Shown piece after piece: positions 25,318 to 33,653 of a stretch of 64,000 nt of DNA. Origin of the DNA: Streptomyces sp. NBC_00457. Its GTDB lineage: Bacteria > Actinomycetota > Actinomycetes > Streptomycetales > Streptomycetaceae. Under the pieces are notes generated by a model. It did not search any database. It saw only the letters and a list, made by a program, of their open reading frames with translations, and was not told where the DNA came from. The DNA lies in contig NZ_CP107905.1 of assembly GCF_036014015.1 (NCBI RefSeq), forward strand, positions 310,001 to 374,000. Direction: 5' to 3'. The position numbers were made by a program, and so were the translations under genes. Numbering within the stretch: the stretch's first letter is position 1; every line of letters begins with the position of its first letter.

Positions 25318-25778
25318 GGCGTCGACACCAGCCGGGCGACGTACGAGACGAGGCGGGGCAGGAAGTGGTCCCAGCCGGTGACGTGTTCGCGGTACTGCTC
25401 CTCGAGGACGGCGACCTCCCAGCCCTTCTCCCTGAACCCCTCCTCGGTGAAGCGCAGCAGCGTCCCCGCGCCCGACGGGACCAGCTCGAAGGTCACCAGG
25501 AGCGAGTCGTCCGGCGCCGTGGCCTCACTCTCGTCGTACACCCACCGGAAGGAGAACCGCCGGGGTGGGTCGGCCTCCACCACGGTGATCGGTACGGCCT
25601 TCGCCTCCGGCGTGGAACTGTCGCCGAACGAGATGACCCCGGTGGCGCCGGGCACCGGCTCCAGCTCTGCCTCGTCCGGCCACCACTCCCGCAGATGTTC
25701 GGGCCTGCTGACGACCTCGTAGACCACCTCGGGCGTGGCTTCGATGTGGATCTCCCGTTCGATGCTGCCGTACTCCAC
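25314..25778 (-). CDS. SRPBCC domain protein (first gene of the ArsR operon)
   Basis: A 154-aa Bet v1-fold protein: SIEREIHIEATPEVVYEVVSRPEHLREWWPDEAELEPVPGATGVISFG, FRWVYDESEATAPDDSLLVTFELVPSGAGTLLRFTEEGFREKGWE and a C-terminal helix. GTG 25778 was chosen because GGGAG lies 8 bp upstream; an in-frame ATG at 25814 overlaps the operator palindrome. The gene is co-translated with ArsR. Confidence 0.83.
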   Translation of the reverse strand: MEYGSIEREIHIEATPEVVYEVVSRPEHLREWWPDEAELEPVPGATGVISFGDSSTPEAKAVPITVVEADPPRRFSFRWVYDESEATAPDDSLLVTFELVPSGAGTLLRFTEEGFREKGWEVAVLEEQYREHVTGWDHFLPRLVSYVARLVSTP

Positions 25779-25797
25779 CGCACTCTCCCACCATCTC

Positions 25798-25857
25798 GCA
25801 ACCTTTGGTTGCACATCACTGTAGACCCTCCCTTCGGGATGCGCAACCGTTGGTTGC
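25798..25857. promoter_or_regulatory. Two ArsR operator palindromes
   Basis: GCAACC-TTT-GGTTGC (25798-25812) and GCAACC-GTT-GGTTGC (25843-25857) are perfect 6-bp dyads with centres 45 bp apart, directly upstream of the SRPBCC-ArsR-SRPBCC operon. A further AGTTGC half-site follows at about 25862. Confidence 0.75.
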
Positions 25858-25859
25858 CC

Positions 25860-27332
25860 TTAGTTGCCTGCCTTCTCCCGGCGGCGTCCGGGCATGAGCC
25901 AGAGATTGAGGGCCGCGCCCGCCACCAAGGTCACGGCGGCCACGCGGAAGGCGAGGCGTACGCCGTCGACGGCGAGGCGCCGGCCGATTCCACGGTGTGG
26001 GAGCCGTGCGTCCCGCCGAGCGCGATCGCCGCGAACGTGGCGAGGCCGAGCGCGCCGCCCACCTGCTGCACCGTGGTGGTCACGCCCGAGCCGAGGCCCG
26101 CGTCATGGTCCGAGATGCCGTGCAGGGCGGCGTTCTGCACGGCCGGCAGGGAGGCGGCGAAGCCGAGGCCGGTGACGATCATGGCGGGCATGATGTGCGA
26201 GCCGTACGAGGAGTCCTCCTCGACCATGCTGAACATCAGCACGCCGCAGGCCATCACGAGCATGCTGACCACGAGAAGGGTCCGCATGCCCACCCTGGGC
26301 AGGAGCTGACCGGCCACGAGGACACCGGGCAGGAAGGCCAGACAGAAGGGGAGCCAGGCAAGGCCGCTCTCCAACGGAGAGAAGTCCAGGACGTCCTGGT
26401 TGTAGAGGACCACCAGGAAGAAGACCGCCTCAGAGACACCGATCAGCAGGATCGTCAGGCCGTTGCCCAGGGCTCGGATGCGTTCGGCGAAGAAGCCGAG
26501 GGGGGCGAGTTGGCTGAGTACTTCTGGCCTGGGCCACGACGAACACCACCAGGAGCGTGGCACCCACCGCGATCGAACCGCCGGACTGCCACAGCGGTAC
26601 GCCCGAGCCGGAGGAGAGCAGTCCGTTCACCAGCGCGATGAGGCCGACGGTGAGCAGACCGGCGCCCGTCCAATCGATGCGGCGGCGGCCCGGGGCCCTG
26701 TTCTCGGGCACCAGGCGACGGATCACGAGGAGCGGCACCGCGGCGAGAGGGAGGTTGATGAAGAAGACCCAGCGCCAGTCGACCAGACCGGTCAGGACCC
26801 CGGAGAGGACCACGCCGACCACCGCTCCCAGGCCGGACAGGGCTCCCCAGATCCCCAGCGCCTGGGCCCGTTCCTTCTCGTCGGGGAAGATCAGCGCGAC
26901 GATCGCGAGGCCGGCCGGGACGGCGAGGGCCTCCCCCATGCCCTGGGCGAACCGGGAGGCGATGAGCATCCCGGGCGAGACCGCCAGGCCGGCGGTCAGC
27001 GACGCGACACCGAACAGAGCTGTTCCGATCATGAACATACGGCGGCGCCCCAGTAGGTCGCCGAGCCGGCCGCCGAGGAGCATCAGCCCGCCGGCGGCCA
27101 GCATGTAGGCGTTCACCACCCAGGTGAGGCCCTCGGGAGTGAAGCCGAGTTCCCTGCGGATCGTGGGGAGCGCGACGTTCACGATGGTGAGGTCGATCGC
27201 GATCATGAACTGTACGAACGACAGGGCCGCGAGAGTCCGCCAGCGATGGCGAGAGGCCTCCGTCACCAGTGCCGACTCCGGCGCGATCCCATCCCGCGGT
27301 TCGTGCGTGCCGCCTTGCGTGCTTCCCTGCAT
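25860..27332 (-). pseudogene. DHA2-type MFS drug exporter with two frameshifts
   Basis: Three minus-strand frames together make one EmrB/QacA-like 14-helix transporter. The first (27332 to about 26527) runs from RTLAALSFVQFMIAIDLTIVNVALPTIRRELG through the motif-A GGRLGDLLGRRRMF. The second (about 26527 to 25990) runs from LSQLAPLGFFAERIRALGNG to GLGFAASLPAVQNAALHGIS. The third runs from about RLAVDGVRLAFRVAA to GRRREKAGN with a stop at 25860. Indels near 26527 and 25990 break the gene. Either it is a recent pseudogene or the sequence has errors there. Confidence 0.8.
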
Positions 27333-27350
27333 GGCCTCACAAGCTCCTGG

Positions 27351-27480
27351 TCATCCGGTCGTGGTCAGGCCGCCGTCGACCGGCAGCACGAGGCCGGTGA
27401 GATAGGAGGCGCCGCGCGAGGCGAGGAAGGTCGTGACGCCCACGATGTCGTCGGGGCGACCCAGCCTGCGCAGCGGGGCG
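27351..27480 (-). pseudogene. C-terminal fragment of an SDR dehydrogenase
   Basis: Minus-strand translation ends [41 protein letters not shown] and a stop, the unmistakable C-terminus of a short-chain dehydrogenase (RLGRPxDI and PVDGG). Everything upstream of about 27480 is replaced by an ABC ATPase fragment on the opposite strand. It lies 18 bp downstream of the start of the MFS gene. Confidence 0.8.
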
Positions 27481-27612
27481 TGCGTCCTGCACGACGTGGA
27501 TCTGGCTCTCGAGCCCGGCACGGTCACCGCGCTGGTGGGCCCCTCGGGCTCGGGCAAGAGCACCCTGGCGAAGCTGCTGCCGCGGTTCTTCGACGTGACC
27601 GGCGGCCGCAGG
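27480..27612 (+). pseudogene. Walker A fragment of an ABC transporter ATPase
   Basis: The plus strand reads [41 protein letters not shown], the N-terminal strand and Walker A P-loop of an exporter-type ABC ATPase, then loses the frame in GGRRAGG. No signature motif or Walker B follows. It abuts the SDR fragment tail-to-head, marking a rearrangement junction. Confidence 0.75.
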
Positions 27613-27671
27613 GCTGGCGGACCACGGGAATCCACTCCCCCACTCCCCGGGCAAAGGACCGAGGTGCCTCC

Positions 27672-28019
27672 ATGGCCGAAGCCGAAGACGTACGGACGCT
27701 CGCACTCGCCCTGCCCGATACAGAGGAGCGCGTCACCTGGAACCAGCCGACGTTCCGGGTGAGCGGAAAGATCTTCGCCTGGATCACCGAAGACGAGCTC
27801 TGTGCCGGAGTGAAGGTCGACGGCAAGGAAGAACGCGACGAGCTCGTCGCGTCCGCACCGGAGACCTTCTTCTATACCGATCACGACTCCCGCTACAACG
27901 TCGTCCAGCTCCGCCTGGACCGGATCGATGTCGGGGAGCTGGACGAACGGGTACGGGCCGCGTGGCGGGCGACCGCTCCCAAGCGCCTGTTGAAGGAATT
28001 CGATCGGGGCGGTCAGTAA
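27672..28019 (+). CDS. MmcQ/YjbR-family protein
   Basis: A 115-aa protein of the CyaY-like fold: [102 protein letters not shown]. This is the standard YjbR pattern, with length normal for the family. Members are thought to bind DNA or small ligands, but the function is undefined. ATG 27672 follows GAGGTGCC. It lies next to the rearrangement scar and appears intact. Confidence 0.83.
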   Translation: MAEAEDVRTLALALPDTEERVTWNQPTFRVSGKIFAWITEDELCAGVKVDGKEERDELVASAPETFFYTDHDSRYNVVQLRLDRIDVGELDERVRAAWRATAPKRLLKEFDRGGQ

Positions 28020-28112
28020 CGGGTCAAAACTCGGTCGACAGGCGGAGCCGCGAACCACTGTGATGGGTCCGAGTGCCCGTCGTACGGAGCGGGCCGGCCA
28101 CAGGAGCTGCTC

Positions 28113-29012
28113 TTGGCAACCGTGAGAACGGTGGACACCCGCCCCCAGATCGATGATGCACTGGTCAGGCGCCTGATCGACACTCAGTTCCCGCAGTGGG
28201 CGGGGCTGCCCCTGAAGCTGCTCGACCCCGCCGGCTCCGACCATGTGATCTACCGGCTGGGTGAGGAGCTGTCCGTCCGGCTGCCCCGCCATGCCGGAGC
28301 CATCGGGCAGGCCAGGAAGGAATTCCAGTGGCTGCCCCGGCTCGCCCCGCACCTTCCCCTGGCTGTCCCGGTACCGGTGAGGGTGGGCGAGCCCGACTTC
28401 GGTTATCCGTGGCCGTGGGCGGTGTCCCGCTGGCTGGACGGTGAGGTGGCGACCGTCGAGGCACTGGCCGGTTCCTCCACGGCCGCCGTTGAACTGGCTC
28501 AGTTCTTGACTGCCTTGCAGCAATTCGCACCCGAGGACATCCACGCCGAGAGCACCCTGGTAGAGCTCACCGGCCGGCCGTTGTCCGACCGGGACCGTGC
28601 GACGCGGGCCGCCATCGCCCAGGTCGACGGCGTGTTCGACGCAACAGCGATGACCGAACTGTGGGACGCGGCACTGAGCGCCCCCGGGTGGGACCGTTCT
28701 CCGGTGTGGTTTCACGGCGACTTCCACACCGGCAACCTGCTCACCGTCGACGGCCGCCTCAGCGCCGTCATCGACTTCGGCGAGCTCGGCACCGGTGACC
28801 CGGCCCGTGACCTGATGATCGCTTTCACCTTGATGTCGGCCGACAGCCGAGCCGTCTTCCGCGACGCGCTCGATGTGGACGACGCCACCTGGATGCGGGG
28901 CCGCGGCTGGGCCCTGGCCACTGGCCTGAACGCCTACACCTCCTACGCCGCCGTCGACCCCCGGGTCGCCGAGCAGACCACCAGGCAGATCAACCAGGCC
29001 CTCGTCGGCTGA
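28113..29012 (+). CDS. Aminoglycoside phosphotransferase family kinase
   Basis: A 299-aa APH-fold kinase. The N-lobe has GSDHVIYRLGEELSVRLPRH and FQWLPRLAPHLPLAVPVPVRVGEP. The catalytic loop is WFHGDFHTGNLLTVDGRLSAVIDFGELGTGDPARDLM, with Brenner His-Asp-Asn and the DFG-like Asp. TTG 28113 is accepted as start because AGGAG lies 6 bp upstream; GTG 28122 is the alternative. It resembles the group that phosphorylates streptomycin-like drugs or homoserine, but resistance cannot be claimed from sequence. Confidence 0.87.
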   Translation: MATVRTVDTRPQIDDALVRRLIDTQFPQWAGLPLKLLDPAGSDHVIYRLGEELSVRLPRHAGAIGQARKEFQWLPRLAPHLPLAVPVPVRVGEPDFGYPWPWAVSRWLDGEVATVEALAGSSTAAVELAQFLTALQQFAPEDIHAESTLVELTGRPLSDRDRATRAAIAQVDGVFDATAMTELWDAALSAPGWDRSPVWFHGDFHTGNLLTVDGRLSAVIDFGELGTGDPARDLMIAFTLMSADSRAVFRDALDVDDATWMRGRGWALATGLNAYTSYAAVDPRVAEQTTRQINQALVG

Positions 29013-29087
29013 CAACGGCAACACACACTTGACGTGTATGCCGTGAGTGCATGTATACGCGGCACTCGGCCCGGATACTCGGTCGGA

Positions 29088-30149
29088 ATGGTACGGACGT
29101 TGAAACGGCATGGAAGGCACGGCGGGCACAGCGCGACCGACCAGAAGGCCGAGACCGTGCGGGCACCTGAAGCCGGGCCGGATGAGCAGGTGGAGCGGCA
29201 GGCGCCGGACAAACCGACGGATCTGCCCAAGCGCTCCTGGGGAGCGGTACTGAAAGGCACCCTGAAGGAGTTCAAGAAGGACGAGCTGACCGACCGGGCC
29301 GCGGCACTGACCTACTACAGCATTCTGGCGCTGTTCCCGGCACTGCTGGCACTCATCTCACTGCTCGGGGTCGTCGGGCAGTCGGCGTCGCAGCAGGTGC
29401 TGGACAACATCCAGAACCTGGCCCCGGGCGCGGCGCGGGATGTCCTGAGCAGTGCGGTGCAGCAGATGCAGGGCAGTGCCGGGATCGGTTCGGTCATGGC
29501 GATCGTGGGTCTGCTGCTCGCGGTGTGGTCGGCCTCCGGCTATGTCGCCGCGTTCATCAGGTCCGCCAACGCGGTCTACGACGTCCCGGAGGGCCGGCCG
29601 GTGTGGAAGGTACTGCCCGTCCGCGTCGGCGTGACGGTGGTCCTGATGGTCCTGGCCGTGGTCAGCGCGGTGATCGTCGTGTTCACCGGCAGCCTGGCCC
29701 AGCAGCTCGGCTCCACTCTGGGTGTCGGCGACACGGCGCTGACGGTGTGGTCGATCGCGAAGTGGCCGGTACTGGCGCTCCTGGTCACCACCATGATCGC
29801 GATCTTGTACTGGGCGACGCCGAACGCGCGGGTGCGCGGGTTCCGGTGGATCACGCCGGGCAGCTTCCTGGCACTGGTGATCTGGATGATCGCCTCGGCC
29901 GGGTTCGCTTTGTATGTGGCGAACTTCGCCTCGTACAACAAGACCTACGGCACCTTCGCGGGCGTGATCATCTTCCTGGTGTGGCTGTGGATCACGAATC
30001 TGGCGATCCTGCTGGGCCTGGAGTGCGACGCGGAGCTGGCCCGCCAGCGCGCGGTGGCAGGCGGTCAGCCGGCCGACGAAGAGCCGTACGTACAGCCGCG
30101 CGACACCCGCAAGTGGGACGAGGAGGATCGCCGCCGTCTTGGATCCTGA
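29088..30149 (+). CDS. YihY/BrkB-family inner-membrane protein
   Basis: A 353-aa polytopic membrane protein. A hydrophilic N-terminal tail (1-60) is followed by LKEFKKDELTDRAAALTYYSILALFPALLALISLLG, the BrkB signature, then five further hydrophobic segments ending FLVWLWITNLAILLGLECDAEL. ATG 29088 is preferred; an upstream in-frame start at 29034 has no ribosome site. Family members are linked to envelope integrity or transport of unknown solutes. It precedes a PAP2 phosphatase and the holin-like cassette on the same strand. Confidence 0.9.
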   Translation: MVRTLKRHGRHGGHSATDQKAETVRAPEAGPDEQVERQAPDKPTDLPKRSWGAVLKGTLKEFKKDELTDRAAALTYYSILALFPALLALISLLGVVGQSASQQVLDNIQNLAPGAARDVLSSAVQQMQGSAGIGSVMAIVGLLLAVWSASGYVAAFIRSANAVYDVPEGRPVWKVLPVRVGVTVVLMVLAVVSAVIVVFTGSLAQQLGSTLGVGDTALTVWSIAKWPVLALLVTTMIAILYWATPNARVRGFRWITPGSFLALVIWMIASAGFALYVANFASYNKTYGTFAGVIIFLVWLWITNLAILLGLECDAELARQRAVAGGQPADEEPYVQPRDTRKWDEEDRRRLGS

Positions 30150-30269
30150 CGTGGCGGGGACCGCACCGCCGCGGGCCTCGTTCAGGACCGCTCCAGGTTC
30201 TTAGGGGTGCCGGGCCGAATCGCTCACGACACCGGTGTGACCTGGCCCTGACCGGGAAGTCGGCTGGTC

Positions 30270-30818
30270 ATGGGAACGATGGCGGATCTTCACGATGGGG
30301 ACCGCCGGCTGGCCAGACGGACGATCGGGTCGGGGCCACCCTGGGTGCGCCGGCTCGCGTCGGCGGTGCAGGAGGCCGCCGAGCACACCAAGCTGTGGTG
30401 GGCGACGGCCGGAGCCATGGCCGCGCTCGGCGGGTGGCGCGGCAGTACGGCCGCGGCGGCGGGCGTGACTGCCATGACGATGTCCGAGGTGCTGTCGAAC
30501 GCGGTCGCCAAGAAGTTGTACCGACGGCGCCGCCCGCCCCGGGAATGGGTCCCGCCGGAGGAACTCCGGGAGCGCCCGGACAGCTCGTCGTTCCCCTCGG
30601 GGCACACCGCCGCGGCCGTCGCCTTCGCGGGCGCCGTCGCGCCGGTCTGGCCGGCCGCCGGTGCCGCCTGTGGGCTGTCGGCGGTGGTGGTGTCCGCCGA
30701 GCGGGTGCACAGCGGTGCCCGCTACCCCTCCGACGTGGCCGCCGGAGGCGTGATCGGGCTGGCCGCGGCCGCCCTGGTACGGGCCGTGCCTCATCTGCCG
30801 TGGCGGCGGCTGCTCTGA
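30270..30818 (+). CDS. PAP2-family lipid phosphatase
   Basis: A 182-aa membrane phosphatase. The three catalytic motifs are visible: KLYRRRRPP (motif 1), SSSFPSGHTAA (motif 2, catalytic His) and SAERVHSGARYPSDV (motif 3, nucleophile His). Hydrophobic segments flank them. It probably dephosphorylates a prenyl or glycerolipid phosphate at the membrane. It lies 120 bp after BrkB, so may be co-transcribed. Confidence 0.9.
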   Translation: MGTMADLHDGDRRLARRTIGSGPPWVRRLASAVQEAAEHTKLWWATAGAMAALGGWRGSTAAAAGVTAMTMSEVLSNAVAKKLYRRRRPPREWVPPEELRERPDSSSFPSGHTAAAVAFAGAVAPVWPAAGAACGLSAVVVSAERVHSGARYPSDVAAGGVIGLAAAALVRAVPHLPWRRLL

Positions 30819-30941
30819 CGGGAGGTGATGCGTGCTGACCCGGGGTACCCGGAGAGCCGATCAGACGGTGGAAGTAGAACCGGCCGCTCGGTCACCCCGG
30901 GCAGCCCACCCCAAGGACAGCCCCAAGGAAGGTGAGCACTC

Positions 30942-31361
30942 ATGACAGCAGATGGTTCCCCCCGCCCGGGCAGCGGAGCGCAGGAACCGGTGAGTGACCT
31001 GGTCCAGCGTGCCTCGCGGCAGCTGTCTCAGCTGGTCCGCGACGAGATGCGCCTGGCGCAGGCGGAGATGACCGAGAAGGGCAAGCGGTTCGGCAGGGGC
31101 GGCGGCCTGTTCGGCGGCGCCGGGCTGATGGGCGTGCTCACCCTGCAGGCGCTGGTGGCCACCGTGATCGCCGTTCTGTCGCTCGCCCTGGATGTGTGGG
31201 TGGCGGCTCTGATCGTCACCGGCGTCCTGGCCGCCGTCACCGCGCTGATGGCGGCGCTCGGGAAGCGACAGATCAGCCAGGCATCCCCGCCGAGGCCCGA
31301 GCAGACCATGGAGAGCGTCAAGGCCGATATGGCCGAGATCAAGGAGAAGGCACACCGATGA
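30942..31361 (+). CDS. Phage-holin-like (DUF1469) membrane protein
   Basis: A 139-aa protein: an N-terminal amphipathic helix (VSDLVQRASRQLSQLVRDEMRLAQAEMTEKGKRFG), two transmembrane segments (about 53-75 and 82-103), and a basic tail ending EIKEKAHR. This is the holin_3_6/DUF1469 pattern, a cellular membrane protein rather than a lysis gene in actinomycetes. A GGAAGGTGAG ribosome site precedes ATG. It overlaps the DUF3618 gene by ATGA. Confidence 0.88.
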   Translation: MTADGSPRPGSGAQEPVSDLVQRASRQLSQLVRDEMRLAQAEMTEKGKRFGRGGGLFGGAGLMGVLTLQALVATVIAVLSLALDVWVAALIVTGVLAAVTALMAALGKRQISQASPPRPEQTMESVKADMAEIKEKAHR

Positions 31362-31828
31362 CCCAGGACAAGCCGAACAAGGGCGATGAGACAGCACCTT
31401 CCCCGGAGCAACTGCGGGAGCAGGTCGAGGCGACCCGCGAGGAACTCGGCGAGACCGTCGAGGCGCTCGCGGCGAAGACCGACGTCAAAGCCCGCGCCCA
31501 GGAGAAGACAGCGGCTGTCAGGCACCAGGTCGCCGAGAAGACCACACAGGTCAGGACGCAGCTGAAGGACAAGGCCACGCACGCGGCCCACGTGGTTCAG
31601 GACAGGACCCCCGAGCCGGTGCGCGCGAAGGCCGCCGCGGCCACGGAGCAGGTCCACGACAAGGCCGTACACGTCGCGGAGCTGGCCCGGGACAAGGCCC
31701 CGGAACCGGTACGCGAGAAGGCCGGCCAGGGCATGCAGGTGGCGCGCGCCAACCGCACTCCGCTGCTCACCGCAGCCGGTGCGCTCATCGCGCTGCTGCT
31801 CATCCGCCGCGCCCGGAGGCATCGATGA
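31358..31828 (+). CDS. DUF3618 helical membrane-anchored protein
   Basis: A 156-aa protein: EQLREQVEATREELGETVEALAAKTDVKARAQEK is the DUF3618 signature. A long charged helix with repeated DKA/EPVRxKA segments (about 85-135) follows, and a single C-terminal transmembrane helix (TPLLTAAGALIALLLI) before an arginine tail. It overlaps both neighbours by ATGA, so the three genes form a translationally coupled unit. It probably scaffolds an envelope complex; function unknown. Confidence 0.87.
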   Translation: MTQDKPNKGDETAPSPEQLREQVEATREELGETVEALAAKTDVKARAQEKTAAVRHQVAEKTTQVRTQLKDKATHAAHVVQDRTPEPVRAKAAAATEQVHDKAVHVAELARDKAPEPVREKAGQGMQVARANRTPLLTAAGALIALLLIRRARRHR

Positions 31829-32091
31829 AAGCGTCGAAAGTCGCTTACAAGCCGGTCGGCATGGCCATGGGCGCCCTCAGCGGTGCGCTGGCCGGCGCGA
31901 TGTTCAAGGAGGTCTGGAAGCGGCTCGGGCACGAGGAGGATGCCCCCGATGCCACCGACGAGCACCGCACCTGGCGCGAGGTGGTGTCGGCAGCCGTCCT
32001 GCAGGGAGCGATCTTCGCCGGTGTGAAAGCCGTCGTCGACCGCGGCGGCGCCACCGCCACCCGCCGCCTGACCGGCACCTGGCCCGGCTGA
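31825..32091 (+). CDS. DUF4235 membrane protein
   Basis: An 88-aa protein: YKPVGMAMGALSGALAGAMFKEVWKRLGHEEDAPDATDEHRTWREVVSAAVLQGAIFAGVKAVVDRGGATATRRLTGTWPG. Two glycine-rich membrane helices and the KxxW/R pattern define DUF4235. It is the last gene of the coupled holin-like/DUF3618/DUF4235 cassette, a conserved actinobacterial trio of unknown envelope function. Confidence 0.87.
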   Translation: MKASKVAYKPVGMAMGALSGALAGAMFKEVWKRLGHEEDAPDATDEHRTWREVVSAAVLQGAIFAGVKAVVDRGGATATRRLTGTWPG

Positions 32092-32227
32092 CCGACCGTC
32101 GGCCTCCGGCACAACACCGGCCGGCGCATACCCGGTTGGTGGTGCGGGGCCCAGGAGCCGATGCCGGCCCACCGACTGGATGGGCTCCGAAACACGCAGG
32201 AAACGGGCGCTTCCTACACTCCGCCGC

Positions 32228-32650
32228 ATGCGCCACCTGACCGTCCTTGACGCCCCCACCGAGTGGAGCCGGTTCGCCGAGGGCTCCATCGAACGCCGGA
32301 TGCTGCTCGCCCTCGGCGACCGGCTCGGCACCGGGCTTCGTCCGAAGCCGCTCATGCTTCCGGACGGCAGCCGTGTCGAGGTCGAGGGGATCGACGCCGA
32401 GGGCAGGGTGCTGGTCCAACTCGTCAGCAATCAGGGCGCTTACAAGCCCGCCTACCGCAACAAGGTCATGGCGGACATGTTCAAGTTGCTCTGGCTGCGC
32501 GACTCCGTGCCGACCGCCGAGCGTGCGGTGCTTCTGGTCACCGAGCTGATCGTGCAGGCGCTCGGCGGCTGGGTGGCACGCGCTGCGGCGGACCTCGGGA
32601 TCGAGATCTACGTCTTCGACGGCAGCACGGTCGTCACACTCGAGCGCTGA
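32228..32650 (+). CDS. Hypothetical protein
   Basis: A 140-aa soluble protein with a basic-acidic mixed composition: TVLDAPTEWSRFAEGSIERRMLLALGDRLGTGL, a beta segment (SRVEVEGIDAEGRVLVQLVSNQGAYKPAYRNKVMADMFKLLWL), and a C-terminal alpha/beta end (LGIEIYVFDGSTVVTLER). ATG 32228 gives the better N-terminus; the frame also opens at 32180. The pattern suggests a small alpha/beta domain, possibly nuclease-like, but no family was recognised. Confidence 0.6.
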   Translation: MRHLTVLDAPTEWSRFAEGSIERRMLLALGDRLGTGLRPKPLMLPDGSRVEVEGIDAEGRVLVQLVSNQGAYKPAYRNKVMADMFKLLWLRDSVPTAERAVLLVTELIVQALGGWVARAAADLGIEIYVFDGSTVVTLER

Positions 32651-32817
32651 ACGTAAAGCGCGCGAAACAAACAGCGCCGCAGGGCCGTAACACAAGGCTC
32701 CTACGGTCGACGACACCTAAGCGGATTTCCGCGTCGCAGTCACCCGCACTCGCTACGCACGCTCTCCGACTTCCAGGACCGGGCCTTCGTGCTCGCTACA
32801 TGGATGGGAGCGTGAAG

Positions 32818-33639
32818 GTGACTGGTACGCCAGCGCTTGAACTACGGTCGGTGCACCGGGTCTACGGATTCGGGCCGTCCGCGACGAATGCCCTGGACGA
32901 CGTCTCTCTGACGGTGCCGCCCGGCCGCTTCGTCAGCCTCATCGGGCCCAGCGGCTGCGGCAAGTCGACACTGCTGCGCCTCGCGGCCGGCCTCGAACAG
33001 CCCGACCGCGGCGAGGTCCAGGTGCACGGCGTCCCCCCGGCCAAGGCGTGCGCCGCCAAGATGATCGGCCTCGTGCCGCAGAGCCCGGCGTTGCTGCCGT
33101 GGCTGTCCGTGCTGCGCAACGTCACGCTGCCGCAGAAGATCAACAAGGGTGCCTCCAGGCGCCGCGAGCGCATCGCCGACTTCGAAGAGCGGCAAGCCGC
33201 CCCGGACATGCGGGATCTCCTCCTCAAGGCAGGTCTCGGCGAGGCCATGCACAAGCTCCCGGCACAGCTGTCCGGCGGTATGCGGCAGCGTGCCGCGATC
33301 GTGCGGGCCTTCGGCCTGCGGCCCGACATGCTCGTCATGGACGAGCCCTTCTCGGCCCTCGACGAGTTCACCCGCGAGAGCCTGCAGGACCAACTGCTCG
33401 ACCTGTGGGACGAGTTGAAGACGACGGTCCTGTTCGTCACCCACTCCGTCTCCGAGGCCGTACGGCTCTCGGACACCGTGGTCGTCATGGCACCGCACCC
33501 AGGCCGCATCGTGGAGACCATCGACGTCGACCTGCCCCGGCCGCGCGGCAATCGCCTCTTCGGGGAACGTCACTTCCACGAGTACGAGGACCTGATCCGC
33601 GACCGGCTGCGCCGTGCCTGGCACGGCGAGGCCGCGTGA
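32818..33639 (+). CDS. ABC transporter ATP-binding protein, SsuB/TauB type
   Basis: A 273-aa ATPase that powers uptake by the adjacent permease. Walker A is GPSGCGKST, the Q-loop is in IGLVPQSPALLPWL, the signature is LSGGMRQRAAI, and Walker B is MLVMDEPFSALDE, followed by the H-loop LFVTHSVSEAVRL. GTG 32818 is chosen because GGGAG lies 7 bp upstream; ATG 32800 is in frame without that spacing. It is the first gene of a long co-directional operon reaching 41216, and this subfamily imports sulfonates, nitrate, pyrimidine precursors or riboflavin. Confidence 0.9.
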   Translation: MTGTPALELRSVHRVYGFGPSATNALDDVSLTVPPGRFVSLIGPSGCGKSTLLRLAAGLEQPDRGEVQVHGVPPAKACAAKMIGLVPQSPALLPWLSVLRNVTLPQKINKGASRRRERIADFEERQAAPDMRDLLLKAGLGEAMHKLPAQLSGGMRQRAAIVRAFGLRPDMLVMDEPFSALDEFTRESLQDQLLDLWDELKTTVLFVTHSVSEAVRLSDTVVVMAPHPGRIVETIDVDLPRPRGNRLFGERHFHEYEDLIRDRLRRAWHGEAA

Positions 33640-33653
33640 GTGGGGTGCGAGCG

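Noticed and set aside
27351..29129. 592-aa minus frame covering the phosphotransferase region
   Set aside because: Only its last 43 codons (27351-27480) are a real SDR tail; the rest is antisense to the MmcQ and APH genes.
30942..31361. Prophage lysis function for the holin-like gene
   Set aside because: No endolysin, spanin or other phage genes nearby; the DUF1469 type is a chromosomal envelope protein in actinomycetes.
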